DNA from: Syntrophaceae bacterium UBA6255
GTDB lineage: Bacteria > Desulfobacterota > Syntrophia > Syntrophales > Smithellaceae
Assembly: GCA_002441205.1 (NCBI GenBank)
Contig: DJVN01000133.1
Coordinates: forward strand, 3,900 to 57,310
Reading direction: 5' to 3'
DNA length: 53,411 nt
The notes under the pieces were generated by a model. That model was not told the DNA's origin. It saw only the letters and a list, made by a program, of their open reading frames with translations, and searched no databases. A program made the position numbers and the translations under genes. Position 1 is the stretch's first letter. The number at the start of each line of letters is the position of its first letter. Shown here one piece after another: positions 28,201-35,290 of this stretch.

Positions 28201-30956
28201 TTTAAAAAGGCTTCGTAGGGAAGACAGGTCATGGTGAATAAAGCCTGAAAAAAAATATTGCCGGATTTTTGAGCTGCAGAAGTCAAATGATGAGATAAGA
28301 TGACATGACGCGGCTTTTGAAAGATATTCATGACGGATGTAATGACAGCAGGAAGGATAATGATGCCCAGCACCGTCATGGTCCATAATAAGGGAGACGG
28401 CAGGAAGGTCCATCCCAGCAAAAGCAAAAACATTAAAGATACGGGAACCAGGCTTCTGCGCAAATTATCGGATATTTTCCATTGAGATAAGGTTGACAGA
28501 GGATTATCCAAGATTTTCCCGTCGGCGCTTGGCACTTTCGACATGACCCAGCGTGCGATTTGCCAGTCTCCGCGGATCCAGCGATGTCTTCGGCTGACAT
28601 CGGCTTTGTAGTTTGAAGGATAATCCTCATAAAGCTGAACGTCGCTGATCAGTCCCGAACGGGCATAGCATCCTTCCAGAAGGTCATGACTGAGAATGTG
28701 ATTTTCGGGCAGGTTCCCGTTAAGCGCTTTTTCGAATGCGTCAATGTCATAGATGCCTTTGCCGATAAAAGAACCTTCTCCAAATACGTCCTGATAAACA
28801 TCCGAAACCGCTCTCGTGTAAGGGTCAATGCCTGAAGAACTTCCATGCATGATGGAATAAAGCGAACGGCGGACATCGGGTAAAGATACGGAAACCCGCG
28901 GCTGTAAGATGCCGTATCCTTCGCGGACACGTTTTTCCTTTTCATCGTATGTGGCCCGGTTAAGCGGATGCGCCATGGTTCCCACAAGTTGCCATGCCGC
29001 GTCCCGGGGAAGTTTTGTGTCGGTATCCAGCGTGATGATATACTTGACATTTCGTAATATGGTAGTATCACCGACAATCAGTGAAAAGAGATCATCAGAT
29101 GGCCACTGTGTTTTCCCCCGCAGAAATGCGTTCAGATCCGACAGCTTGCCTCTTTTTCTTTCATAACCCATCCAGATATTTTCTTTGGGATTCCAGAGAC
29201 GTGGCCGGTGAAACAGGAAAAAAATGTCTCCTTGCAGCAGGTTTTTGTATTTTTCATTCAGATTTTCAATGCCGTTTCTTACGAGATCTAAAAGTTTTTC
29301 ATCATCAGGCAGGTTTTCGGTTTTGGCATCACGAAAATCGGTCAACAAAGCAAAGCGAAGATTTTCATCGCGATTGGCCAGAAATCGAACCTCTATGGAT
29401 TCCAGAATATGAGCAATGTTTTTTTCGCCCAAAAGCATTGTCGGAATGGTAACGAGAGTGCGATATTCAGGCGGGATGTTTCGCGAAAAATCCATGCGCG
29501 GCAAAGGATAAGGTTTTACCAGAAGCGTTGACACCCAATTGACCAGCGCTACGCTTAAATGGCTTATGCCCAGAAAGGATAGCAATCCCAGCGCCGCCAG
29601 GAGCCAGCCGTTGATCCCTCCGGTATAAGCATATGACATCAAAACGCCCGTAAATATTATAGACAGAACTATGATGGAACCAACATAAATCGTGAGTGGA
29701 ATCCGGCTGCAGAAGCGATTGATTATCTCCAGCGGCGATAAACGAATCTTGACCAGGTTCTGCAACTCTGATAATCCTTTATCGATGAGATAGTAACCGA
29801 CATGTGCCGCCTTTTGGTTATGGTCGTTTTTTGCGCTGCCCTTACGGGCGAGAAGCACCGCCATCCGTGCAACTTCACTTTCGGATAAATTACTTTTTCT
29901 GGCTATTTTTTCCACTTCATGGCGGTATCGGTCGCGGGTGGGAAAATCCATTTTAACGTAAATATCCGACGGATCTTCGCGCAGGATTTGATCCACCGAG
30001 CACATGGTTTCCACAAATTCCCGCCAGTTCATTGTGCCCAGAAAGCGCAAACTGATGATATTGTTGCTCATGGAGACCTGATCGGCGGCCTGTTGCTGGC
30101 TTTCCAGATGCAAAAATCCATTAATGGTCTGTCCGTATTCGGCAAGATGCTGTTCTATCCAGGTCAGGGGAAGGGCCAGCGCAGGCCCCTGTCCCTGAAG
30201 TTGACGGGCTATTTCCGCGACAAAAGCGCCGACCATCGGCGGCTTGGAGCGGGCCATATCCGCTATTTCCAGAAACAAATTTTTGGGGTCCTTGTGGGCG
30301 GTCGCTGTCATTCTGCTCGCCCAGTAATCGGCTTCGTTGCGATTGATTCTGTCTTTGGATATGCGCGAAGCTATACGCCTGATATTTTCGATCAACGCGA
30401 GGCGCAGCATAATGGGGATTGCCCATAATTCACCGATTTTAAGCACGGTAACGGTCTGGTAGGACGATACGAATAAACTCAGTGTTTTCGCATCCACGCG
30501 GCCATCGCCGTGGGATATCATTTCCAGCGCGATGTCATATACCCGGGGCAGTTTTGCCGATGGTCCGTCCTCCAGGTGAGGCAGCTCCCTGCTGTAAACT
30601 TTCGGAAAGTGTCTTCGCGCTGTGCGAATCTGTTCCTCGATGAGATAAAAATTATCGAGAAACCACTCTTCTGCGGGGGTGATGCGACGTTTATCCAAAA
30701 CGGCTTTTGTCAGTTTTTGCCGCACTTCAAAAAGAACATTTTCGTTTTCCGTCAATCGTTTCAGCAGTTGGTTGGAGGTACGTCCCTCTCCCAGGTTATG
30801 GGCGCCTGCTATCGTTTTTCCATGCCGGCGCATTTGCTTGGAACTGAATAATTCAGCACGGAATAACGCGTCGTCTGTTAAATTTTTATTCAGCGTCCCG
30901 CGGGTAAACAGTTTTTTAAAATGATCTAAATATTTCAGAAAAGATTTGGTTTCCAA
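22224..30956 (-). CDS. Cyclic beta-1,2-glucan synthase (NdvB/Cgs-type)
   Basis: 2910-residue multidomain inner-membrane enzyme that starts, elongates and cyclises periplasmic beta-1,2-glucans in the best-studied members. A soluble N-terminal region (about 1-415) precedes membrane helices near 420-480. The GT84 glycosyltransferase follows, with D-T-D-T near 643 and R-H-R-W-I-R-G-D-W near 790; further membrane helices lie at about 830-870 and 955-1005. Next comes a glucoamylase-like domain (about 1250-1560, W-G-I-S-E-S-G-Y-Y-A-F) and a GH94 phosphorylase-type half with G-S-G-D-W-N-D-G-M near 2590. All these match the family, and the length is full. Osmoprotection, envelope stability or host interaction are the known roles. 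It begins ATG-less: the first residue at 30956 is the likely TTG start. Confidence 0.92.
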   Translation of the reverse strand: METKSFLKYLDHFKKLFTRGTLNKNLTDDALFRAELFSSKQMRRHGKTIAGAHNLGEGRTSNQLLKRLTENENVLFEVRQKLTKAVLDKRRITPAEEWFLDNFYLIEEQIRTARRHFPKVYSRELPHLEDGPSAKLPRVYDIALEMISHGDGRVDAKTLSLFVSSYQTVTVLKIGELWAIPIMLRLALIENIRRIASRISKDRINRNEADYWASRMTATAHKDPKNLFLEIADMARSKPPMVGAFVAEIARQLQGQGPALALPLTWIEQHLAEYGQTINGFLHLESQQQAADQVSMSNNIISLRFLGTMNWREFVETMCSVDQILREDPSDIYVKMDFPTRDRYRHEVEKIARKSNLSESEVARMAVLLARKGSAKNDHNQKAAHVGYYLIDKGLSELQNLVKIRLSPLEIINRFCSRIPLTIYVGSIIVLSIIFTGVLMSYAYTGGINGWLLAALGLLSFLGISHLSVALVNWVSTLLVKPYPLPRMDFSRNIPPEYRTLVTIPTMLLGEKNIAHILESIEVRFLANRDENLRFALLTDFRDAKTENLPDDEKLLDLVRNGIENLNEKYKNLLQGDIFFLFHRPRLWNPKENIWMGYERKRGKLSDLNAFLRGKTQWPSDDLFSLIVGDTTILRNVKYIITLDTDTKLPRDAAWQLVGTMAHPLNRATYDEKEKRVREGYGILQPRVSVSLPDVRRSLYSIMHGSSSGIDPYTRAVSDVYQDVFGEGSFIGKGIYDIDAFEKALNGNLPENHILSHDLLEGCYARSGLISDVQLYEDYPSNYKADVSRRHRWIRGDWQIARWVMSKVPSADGKILDNPLSTLSQWKISDNLRRSLVPVSLMFLLLLGWTFLPSPLLWTMTVLGIIILPAVITSVMNIFQKPRHVILSHHLTSAAQKSGNIFFQALFTMTCLPYEAFLNTDAVLRTVWRMLISRKNLLEWNPSENTNSHLRHDLVSYYKNMWFAPFIAAVSSTAILVSRPASLIFAAPFILIWCLSPAIAWKVSRPARRPETKLSASQITFLRKTTRKTWAFFENFVGPEDNWLPPDNYQEDPVNVVAHRTSPTNIGLSLLANLTALDFGYITTLKFVERTSNTLRTLVSMERHKGHFYNWYDTQSLDPLLPLYVSSVDSGNLVGYLFILRSGLLSIPDKKIIEPQIFDGLKDTLEIWTETAGKSSPGQLSRLKKILDEAISSPPATLHEAKTCLEKITAMATEMTESINPDDMDHKNSTGYWAKAFSDQSMAALDELLFLTPWIFKPYFPDIVNEMPQLNDIMTLRDLSNFAEVFESALEDRIKSESNACEAKEVKELKTLVAESGERTVTMMEDLETLVRQCSDFTNIEYDFIFDKSCNLLSIGYNVSNWRRDSSFYDLLAGEARFSNFVGIAQGKLPQESWFAMGRLLTTVKNKPVLVSWSGSMFEYLMPLLVMPTYEDSLLDQTYKAAVDMQIEYGKKRSVPWGISESGYYAFDSHLNYQYRAFGVPGLGLKRGLTEDLVVAPYASALALMVEPEKACLNLEKLADNKFQGPFGFYEAIDYTSSRLTRNQPNAVIRSYMAHHQGMTLLALAYLLLDRPMQKRFEAEPLFQSTLLLLQEMVPKAIAFYTSPADLVSTQKEQDLVETPVRIFNTPDTTIPEIQLLSNGRYHIMLTNAGGGYSRWKNIAITRFREDVTCDNSGIFCYLTDVKTGDVWSTTYQPTLKQPLRYEAVFSDGRVEFRRHDHDLDVHTQIVVSPEDDIELRRTTIANHSRIRRTIDITSYAEVVITQQAADKIHPAFSNLFIQTQIIEQRRAILCTRRPRSEDEKNPWMLHLMAVHGTDTEQISYETDRSRFIGRGKTLCDAQVMDPPMNLFGTLSDSQGSVLDPIVSIRSRITLEPEQSATIDMVFGIGNTREEAMDLVDKYQDRRIADRVFEMAWTQSQVLLRQINATDADAQLYSHIASCLIYPNDSMRAGANTIMENRRGQSGLWGYAVSGDLPIVLLKISDQSHMELARQLIQAHTYWRLKGLAVDLVIWNEDHAGYRQLLHDQIMGLVSSGIVADMKDQPGGIFVRNTDQMPEEDRILFQTVAHVIISGHQGKLANQVKQRGGLKVAVPRLIPSRTHRPAPTPKTAPRRQDLLFFNGLGGFDPANCEYVISTSRSQITPAPWVNVLANPTFGTVVSESGMAYTWAENAHEFRLTPWHNDPVCDRSGEAFYIRDDERGHFWSPTPLPRRGFEPYVTRHGFGYTVFEHTERFIQSEVLVYAALDASVKFVVVRLKNVTGRPRRISLTGYVEWILGDLRAKTAMHVITDVDHQSGAIFARNPYNMEFPNRIAFFNTSAPTRTITGNRTEFLGRNGTLRDPAVMKRHHLSGKVGAGLDPCAAIQVPLELVDGEEKEIVFTLGLAQNVSEARKLAQFFSDPETAGEALKAVSEYWNDKLNVIQVKTPDPSLNILTNGWLLYQTLACRLWARTGYYQSGGAFGFRDQLQDVMALIHAEPKFARDQLLLSASRQFEAGDVQHWWHPPLGRGVRTQCSDDYLWLPLTTCYYISRTGDTDILEEPVPFINGRPLNIEEDSYYDLPVRSYQTASLYEHCIRAIKRGLRFGEHGLPLMGSGDWNDGMNMVGIKGKGESIWLGFFLYEVLTQFAKIASLRGDTSFEEYCKKEALDLRLNIEQHGWDGLWYRRAFFDNGTVLGSAKNQECRIDSIAQSWSVLSGAGNGHHSRLAMESLSQHLIRRDIGIIQLLHPPFDKSNLNPGYIKGYVPGVRENGGQYTHSAVWAAMAFASLGDNNRAWEIMTIINPINHANSCEAIETYKVEPYVVAADVYAFAPHTGRGGWTWYTGAAGWTYRLIIEYLLGLKREGNKICFVPCMPVEWDGFSIRYRYGKTIYHITVTRVQEREKEMTVIVDGTKQAEQSFSLTDDGMEHKIHIIL

Positions 30957-31064
30957 TGCTTCACGCCTCTTGAATAGTTCGAAGGATTGTCAAAAACTGA
31001 TTTTTATACGATTGCTTAAAAAAATGTTATAAATATTTTAAGATCTTGTGCGACACGAAGACGT

Positions 31065-31910
31065 TTATTTGTTCGGCTTAAAATAAGGCAGCGCCAACTG
31101 CATTTTTTTCAGAGCTTGTTTTTCGATCTGACGGGCTCTTTCCCGCGAAATATTATACTTTTCCCCTATTTCCTGCAACGTTTTTGGATCATCCGCCATT
31201 ACACGGTTGAGAATAATATAACTTTCTCTTTCGTTGAGATGGGCCAGCGCTCCGGCAATGTCGCGCTGAACCAAACTTTTTTCTTCATTTTTAATCAACG
31301 AGGTTTCCTGATTATCCCCCTCATAGGCAAGAAAATCAATATGAGAATTGCTGCTTTCGTCGTTGATCATTTCATGCAGGGAAACATCGCGGGCGCCCAT
31401 GCGCAGATCCATTTCTTCCACTTCGGAGTCCTTTACCCCCAGGGATGTGGCAATTTCGCTGAATTCGGGATTTCTTTTGGAAAGCGTTTCCAGATCTTTT
31501 TTGGTCTGATTTAATTTAAAAAACAGCTTGCGCTGGGCTTGCGTCGTGCCGATTTTAACGATGCTCCAGGACTTGATGAGATAATTCTGAATATAGGCCC
31601 GAATCCACCAAACCGCGTAAGAGATAAGCCGGTAACCTTTTTCGGGGTCGAATTTTTTTACGGCATGAATAAGACCCACATTGCCTTCTTGAATTAAATC
31701 CGCCAGTTTGAAACCGTAGTTGCGATATTCGTGGGCAATCTTGACCACAAAACGGAGATTGGAAACAATTAATTTCTCAGCAGCGGTAACATCGCTGTCT
31801 TTTTTTAAACGCATGGCCAGCTTGAATTCCTCTTCCGGAGTTAAAAGGGGAAAGCGATTAATTTCAGATATATATAGATTAAGGGTGCCGGTTATTACAG
31901 GTAGTTCCAA
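31065..31910 (-). CDS. rpoH: Alternative sigma factor RpoH (sigma-32 type)
   Basis: 281-residue sigma-70-family factor without region 1.1. Region 1.2/2 includes L-I-V-S-N-L-R-F-V-V-K-I-A and D-L-I-Q-E-G-N-V-G-L; region 2.4 reads Y-A-V-W-W-I-R-A-Y-I-Q. The RpoH box Q-R-K-L-F-F-K-L-N follows, and region 4 has S-R-E-R-A-R-Q-I-E. The box is diagnostic for heat-shock sigma factors. It starts with TTG at 31910 with AAAGGAG about 11 bases before. A strong sigma-70 promoter lies at 31943-31971. clpB, a usual RpoH target, is in this window at 36.3 kb, but no sigma-32 promoter was recognised there. Confidence 0.93.
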   Translation of the reverse strand: MELPVITGTLNLYISEINRFPLLTPEEEFKLAMRLKKDSDVTAAEKLIVSNLRFVVKIAHEYRNYGFKLADLIQEGNVGLIHAVKKFDPEKGYRLISYAVWWIRAYIQNYLIKSWSIVKIGTTQAQRKLFFKLNQTKKDLETLSKRNPEFSEIATSLGVKDSEVEEMDLRMGARDVSLHEMINDESSNSHIDFLAYEGDNQETSLIKNEEKSLVQRDIAGALAHLNERESYIILNRVMADDPKTLQEIGEKYNISRERARQIEKQALKKMQLALPYFKPNK

Positions 31911-32341
31911 AGATCGGTCATCTCCTTTGATTTTATTCTTAAATATTATCTGACTATAAATTGACGGTCAAGATAATTATGAATTATCAATTTCTCAACG
32001 ATGCGTATCGGTATTGGCAAATCAAATCCTTGTCTTGCGACCGTGCTTATTTCGCGTTGACAACAGGGCAAGTTTTGTTTATTAAAAACGCGTCTTACCG
32101 AATAAATAGCATCAAAAAAGTTTTCACAAATTAAGTTTTTACAAGGAAAGGAAGATAAAATAAATTTGTCCCTTTTTCTTTACAAATGAGGGGTCTTCTC
32201 TTTAGCTAAATGTGGTGCACTTTGAAGTGGAATTCACCTTATTATTTTGACGTATAGTAATTGTTGAGTTTATCTACAAGTCCTAAATAATTCAGCATGC
32301 GTCTGAGCGATGTTACACGTCGAGAATCTATGGTTCGGAAA
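31911..32341. other. Intergenic region between rpoH and the Fe-S protein gene
   Basis: 431 bases. The rpoH promoter occupies the left end. A plus-strand frame of 51 codons from an ATG at 31979 to a TAA at 32132-32134 is open but has no ribosome binding site and no recognised homology. At 32214-32238 there is an imperfect inverted repeat with GGTG/CACC ends and an inner CACTT/AAGTG stem. On the minus strand a 33-codon remnant-like frame runs from 32340 to a TAA at 32242-32244, directly after the Fe-S gene. The last two could be leftovers of an insertion sequence, but this is not shown. Confidence 0.35.
31943..31971 (-). promoter_or_regulatory. Sigma-70 promoter of rpoH
   Basis: TTGACC (31971-31966), a 17-base spacer and TAATAT (31948-31943) on the minus strand, 32 bases before the start codon. 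Confidence 0.75.
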
Positions 32342-33532
32342 TTAAACTTCGCGTCCAAGCATTGCCTTTAACATCATAGTGTATTTTCCCACAGTGCTTT
32401 TCTTGTTTTGATAGATGACACTGTAAAGCTCTTCAATATCTTTGGGGGGCACGAACTCTTTTTCTTTGCGGGAAAGTGACAATGATTTCGATTTGCATGT
32501 GGATACGCAAAGACCGCAGCCGATGCATTTGCGCTCATCGATGGCTATTGCTTTGGCTGTTGCACTGGTGTCGTCATAAATGATGGCCTGCATGTGGCAA
32601 CGCTTTTTACAGATCCCGCATCCGGTGCATGTCTCCGTCTTCAATACTGCCCGGTAGTTGCTTTCGACAAAATCCACCGAGCGGGGCATCATGCTCACCA
32701 GCTCCATTATCCCGCAACAGCAGCCGCAGCACGAACACACAAATTGTGCATCCTGCATAGATGACGGCATGAGGACGAGACCATCTTTTTCGTTCTGATC
32801 CAATATCTCAAAAGCTTCTTGCTTTGATATTGTACGTCCCCATCCTTCATTGCGATCATAGATGTCGTAAAAATCGCGAAATCCGATGCAGATTTCCCGT
32901 CGGTCGGTTACTTCGCAGTGCTTTCCTAGCTTGTCTTTGCTCATCTTGCAGATGCATTTGGTTACGCCGATACGATCCTGGGCCTGATCGACAAGTTGCC
33001 TAATGTCGTCATAAGTGGCAATAGAAAGTTGCGGAGTAACGCTGGCTTGAATAGGTATCACCCGCATCTGCCGCACCTTTGTAGCATAATACTCGGTTGA
33101 ATATCCCTGCATCATATAATCCCGCGTATCCAGATAGAAACTGGGCGTTGAACGGGTAACCATCATTTCATACATGCCAATGATAAATGGATGACATGCA
33201 TAGCGCTTTTGCTCACCCGACACGGATGAGAAAATACTTCCTTTATTGGCCATGGATTCTATCAGTTCCTGGAACTGCCCTTCAGCGTAACCTTTCTGCC
33301 GGGCGCGTTGATAGATCTCATCAAATGTTTCCAGACGCCACCCGATATTCAGTGCTGCCTGAGCCTCTTCGGCGGTAAAAAAACGCGCCAGCAGGCGTAA
33401 CTCAACCCCTGTAAGGGTTGCCGGATATCCCACAGGCATTGTGTTCAGATGTTTCTGCAATGCGCGATATACCTTGCGTGCGTCTGATTTGATGCGTAAT
33501 CCGTTCTTTACTCCATTTATTAAATTACTCAT
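32342..33532 (-). CDS. Multi-cluster 4Fe-4S protein
   Basis: 396-residue soluble protein. Two classical ferredoxin clusters lie near the C-terminus: Cys302/305/308/312 and Cys336/339/342/346. Before them are two further Cys groups: Cys193, 195, 206 and 215, and a dense C-S-C-C-G-C-C-C-G patch at 266-274 that could bind another Fe-S cluster or a metal. The N-terminal ~190 residues look helical, with a possible winged-helix-like segment (T-L-T-G-V-E-L-R-L-L-A-R-F-F), and carry no cofactor motif. It probably passes electrons between soluble partners; the partner is not encoded nearby. Start ATG follows AGGAGGAAAAGT. Such proteins are common in sulfate-reducing and syntrophic deltaproteobacteria. 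Confidence 0.8.
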   Translation of the reverse strand: MSNLINGVKNGLRIKSDARKVYRALQKHLNTMPVGYPATLTGVELRLLARFFTAEEAQAALNIGWRLETFDEIYQRARQKGYAEGQFQELIESMANKGSIFSSVSGEQKRYACHPFIIGMYEMMVTRSTPSFYLDTRDYMMQGYSTEYYATKVRQMRVIPIQASVTPQLSIATYDDIRQLVDQAQDRIGVTKCICKMSKDKLGKHCEVTDRREICIGFRDFYDIYDRNEGWGRTISKQEAFEILDQNEKDGLVLMPSSMQDAQFVCSCCGCCCGIMELVSMMPRSVDFVESNYRAVLKTETCTGCGICKKRCHMQAIIYDDTSATAKAIAIDERKCIGCGLCVSTCKSKSLSLSRKEKEFVPPKDIEELYSVIYQNKKSTVGKYTMMLKAMLGREV

Positions 33533-33783
33533 ACTTTTCCTCCTTTATTGGAATAGTATCCTCTGTTCATGGTATAAAAACAGAGACAGGTCTTGAGAAA
33601 TAACTTTTCAGCCTCCAATCAACACGACAAATCTTTTTTTAGTAAAACATGCAGAACCAAAGGTATCATCGAACACCCTCCGCACATTGTGGGATGTAGA
33701 CTAAGAAATTTTAAGAGATAGATTCACTTTGTTTTGAGAATAATACGCCTTTTAAATTACATTGCAAGGAAATACTTTTTAAA
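33533..33783. other. Intergenic region upstream of the Fe-S protein gene
   Basis: About 250 AT-rich bases with no gene and no repeat that could be recognised; it presumably holds the promoter of the Fe-S protein gene, but no convincing -35/-10 pair stands out. Confidence 0.4.
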
Positions 33784-33822
33784 TGTTAGGAGCAAATAGG
33801 ACTTTTCTATTTGCTCCTAACA
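33784..33822. repeat. Perfect 16-bp hairpin at the broken end of the transposase remnant
   Basis: 33784-33799 is perfectly complementary to 33807-33822, with a 7-base loop (GACTTTT). It stops two bases before the H-x-H codons of the adjacent transposase remnant, so it marks the point where the rest of the gene was lost. There is no T-run for a terminator. Confidence 0.75.
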
Positions 33823-33823
33823 C

Positions 33824-34087
33824 CACGTACATTTGGTCATGGAGGCGACAGCAGGAGGTGCGTTTTCCCAGATCATGAAAGGAATCAACCTGTCTTATGC
33901 TCATCATTATAAGAACAGATACAAGCATACAGGACATTTTTGGCAGGACCGATTTAAGAGCATCGTGATATCGAAAGATGAATACTTATTGGCGTGCGGG
34001 AGTTATGTGGAATTGAATCCTGTACGGGCACGGATGGTAGAAGATCCGAAGGAATATCGTTGGAGCAGTTACAGGGCGAAGGCATGA
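33824..34087 (+). pseudogene. 5'-truncated REP-associated (Y1/IS200-like) transposase
   Basis: The frame after a TAA at 33818-33820 reads H-H-V-H-L-V-M-E-A-T, then G-I-N-L-S-Y, K-H-T-G-H-F-W-Q-D-R-F-K-S-I, Y-V-E-L-N-P-V-R-A-R-M-V and W-S-S-Y. These are the hallmarks of the C-terminal two-thirds of a REP-associated tyrosine transposase, beginning exactly at the H-V-H of the HUH motif. The N-terminal part (normally about 60-80 residues) is absent and replaced by a perfect hairpin. No full-length relative is seen nearby. It is unlikely to be active. Confidence 0.8.
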
Positions 34088-34149
34088 AAATGGAGTCAAG
34101 TCGTTGCTTGGCTCATGTCAGGGTAGCAGATTGCTTTTACGAATCAACA

Positions 34150-35019
34150 TCAACTGACACTCAAAAGCTTCGAAAAAAGTTCGCTGCGTTTATGGATACC
34201 GATCATCTTAAAAATGCATTTTAAATGATCTTTGACGGTGAATGCGCTGATGCAGAGATTTTTGGCGATGTCATTGTTGGAATGCCCATATGCGGCCATC
34301 AGGGCTATCTGACGCTCTCTGGATGTCAAATCGAATTCTTTCAGTCTCTGAGTCATACAGGTGGCATCTGTCAATCGTCTCATGAATATAATTTTCAACG
34401 GCGAGCCGTTCTGACAGGGAATATTTCTGACATAATAAATGAATGCGGGCGTTTTCACAAAAATGGATTCCTTGCCTTGAAGCATTTGAAGTATTTTTCT
34501 CAGAGGATAGATTGTTAAAACACTTTGTGCTTCCTTATTGGCATAGGTCACACATGGATTTTTCTTCTCGTAATTGCTGACAAAAATAACGCCGGTTTCT
34601 TTAACGGCATCCAGGGATTGGATGAACTTATCAAACTGCCTGGATTTTTGGATAAAGTCCATGGTTGAAATATCGGTTCCGAGGGAAAGGTAATACGAGA
34701 AGCCATTGACCTTGATACGTTTTGTATTGAACAGCATGTAACCCATGCCGTTTTTTCTCGACTTGAGTTTTACTACAAGGCTCTGGTCATCGCCGCTCTC
34801 TCTTAATCTCTTCCGAAAAGCCAGTCTTTCCTCGGTACTGATCAGGTCCAATTCCAGAGGCGTTCTGCCGATGACGTCTTTGCGCCGCAGTCCGAAATAT
34901 TTCAGAAAGGCATTGTTTACATCCACGTAAGTTGCATCGTTGACTTTCGCGATAGATATGGGATTGGGCGATAGCTGGAAGACGTCACTGAGAAAAGCGT
35001 TTTGTTTTTTGCTGACCAT
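34150..35019 (-). CDS. PAS domain / LuxR-type transcriptional regulator
   Basis: 289 residues. An N-terminal PAS domain (about 8-115, with the N-N-A-F-L-K-Y-F-G and D-V-I-G-R-T-P-L-E-L motifs) senses an unknown signal. A central region (about 120-220) resembles a second, weaker sensing domain. The C-terminal LuxR helix-turn-helix (about 225-285) shows L-T-S-R-E-R-Q-I-A, N-N-D-I-A-K-N-L and T-V-K-D-H-L-K. It is a single-gene regulator, transcribed convergently with the transposase remnant and divergently from the diadenylate cyclase gene. No target can be named. Confidence 0.85.
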   Translation of the reverse strand: MVSKKQNAFLSDVFQLSPNPISIAKVNDATYVDVNNAFLKYFGLRRKDVIGRTPLELDLISTEERLAFRKRLRESGDDQSLVVKLKSRKNGMGYMLFNTKRIKVNGFSYYLSLGTDISTMDFIQKSRQFDKFIQSLDAVKETGVIFVSNYEKKNPCVTYANKEAQSVLTIYPLRKILQMLQGKESIFVKTPAFIYYVRNIPCQNGSPLKIIFMRRLTDATCMTQRLKEFDLTSRERQIALMAAYGHSNNDIAKNLCISAFTVKDHLKCIFKMIGIHKRSELFSKLLSVS

Positions 35020-35233
35020 ATAATACTGCGTTTATCAAAAATCATTTTAATTGAGGGTCTTATATTATAAAATGATGACGGATGCAATCCCTCAAAAGAG
35101 GAATATTTACTATTTTAATTAAAGTCGTTTATCATAAAAAAATAATCATAGCGGCAGCGGATATTTCATTTTTTCGGCGCAACTCGGAGAGTCTGATGGT
35201 TTCTGAAAAGAATAAAAACAGCCTCATCCCACC

Positions 35234-35262
35234 TTGACAGAGGCCCGAATTATGCTTATTGT
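35234..35262 (+). promoter_or_regulatory. Promoter of the diadenylate cyclase gene
   Basis: TTGACA (35234-35239), a 17-base spacer and TATTGT (35257-35262), 28 bases before the ATG at 35291. Confidence 0.6.
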
Positions 35263-35290
35263 ATTTAAAAATTAAAAATAAGGTGAAGGC

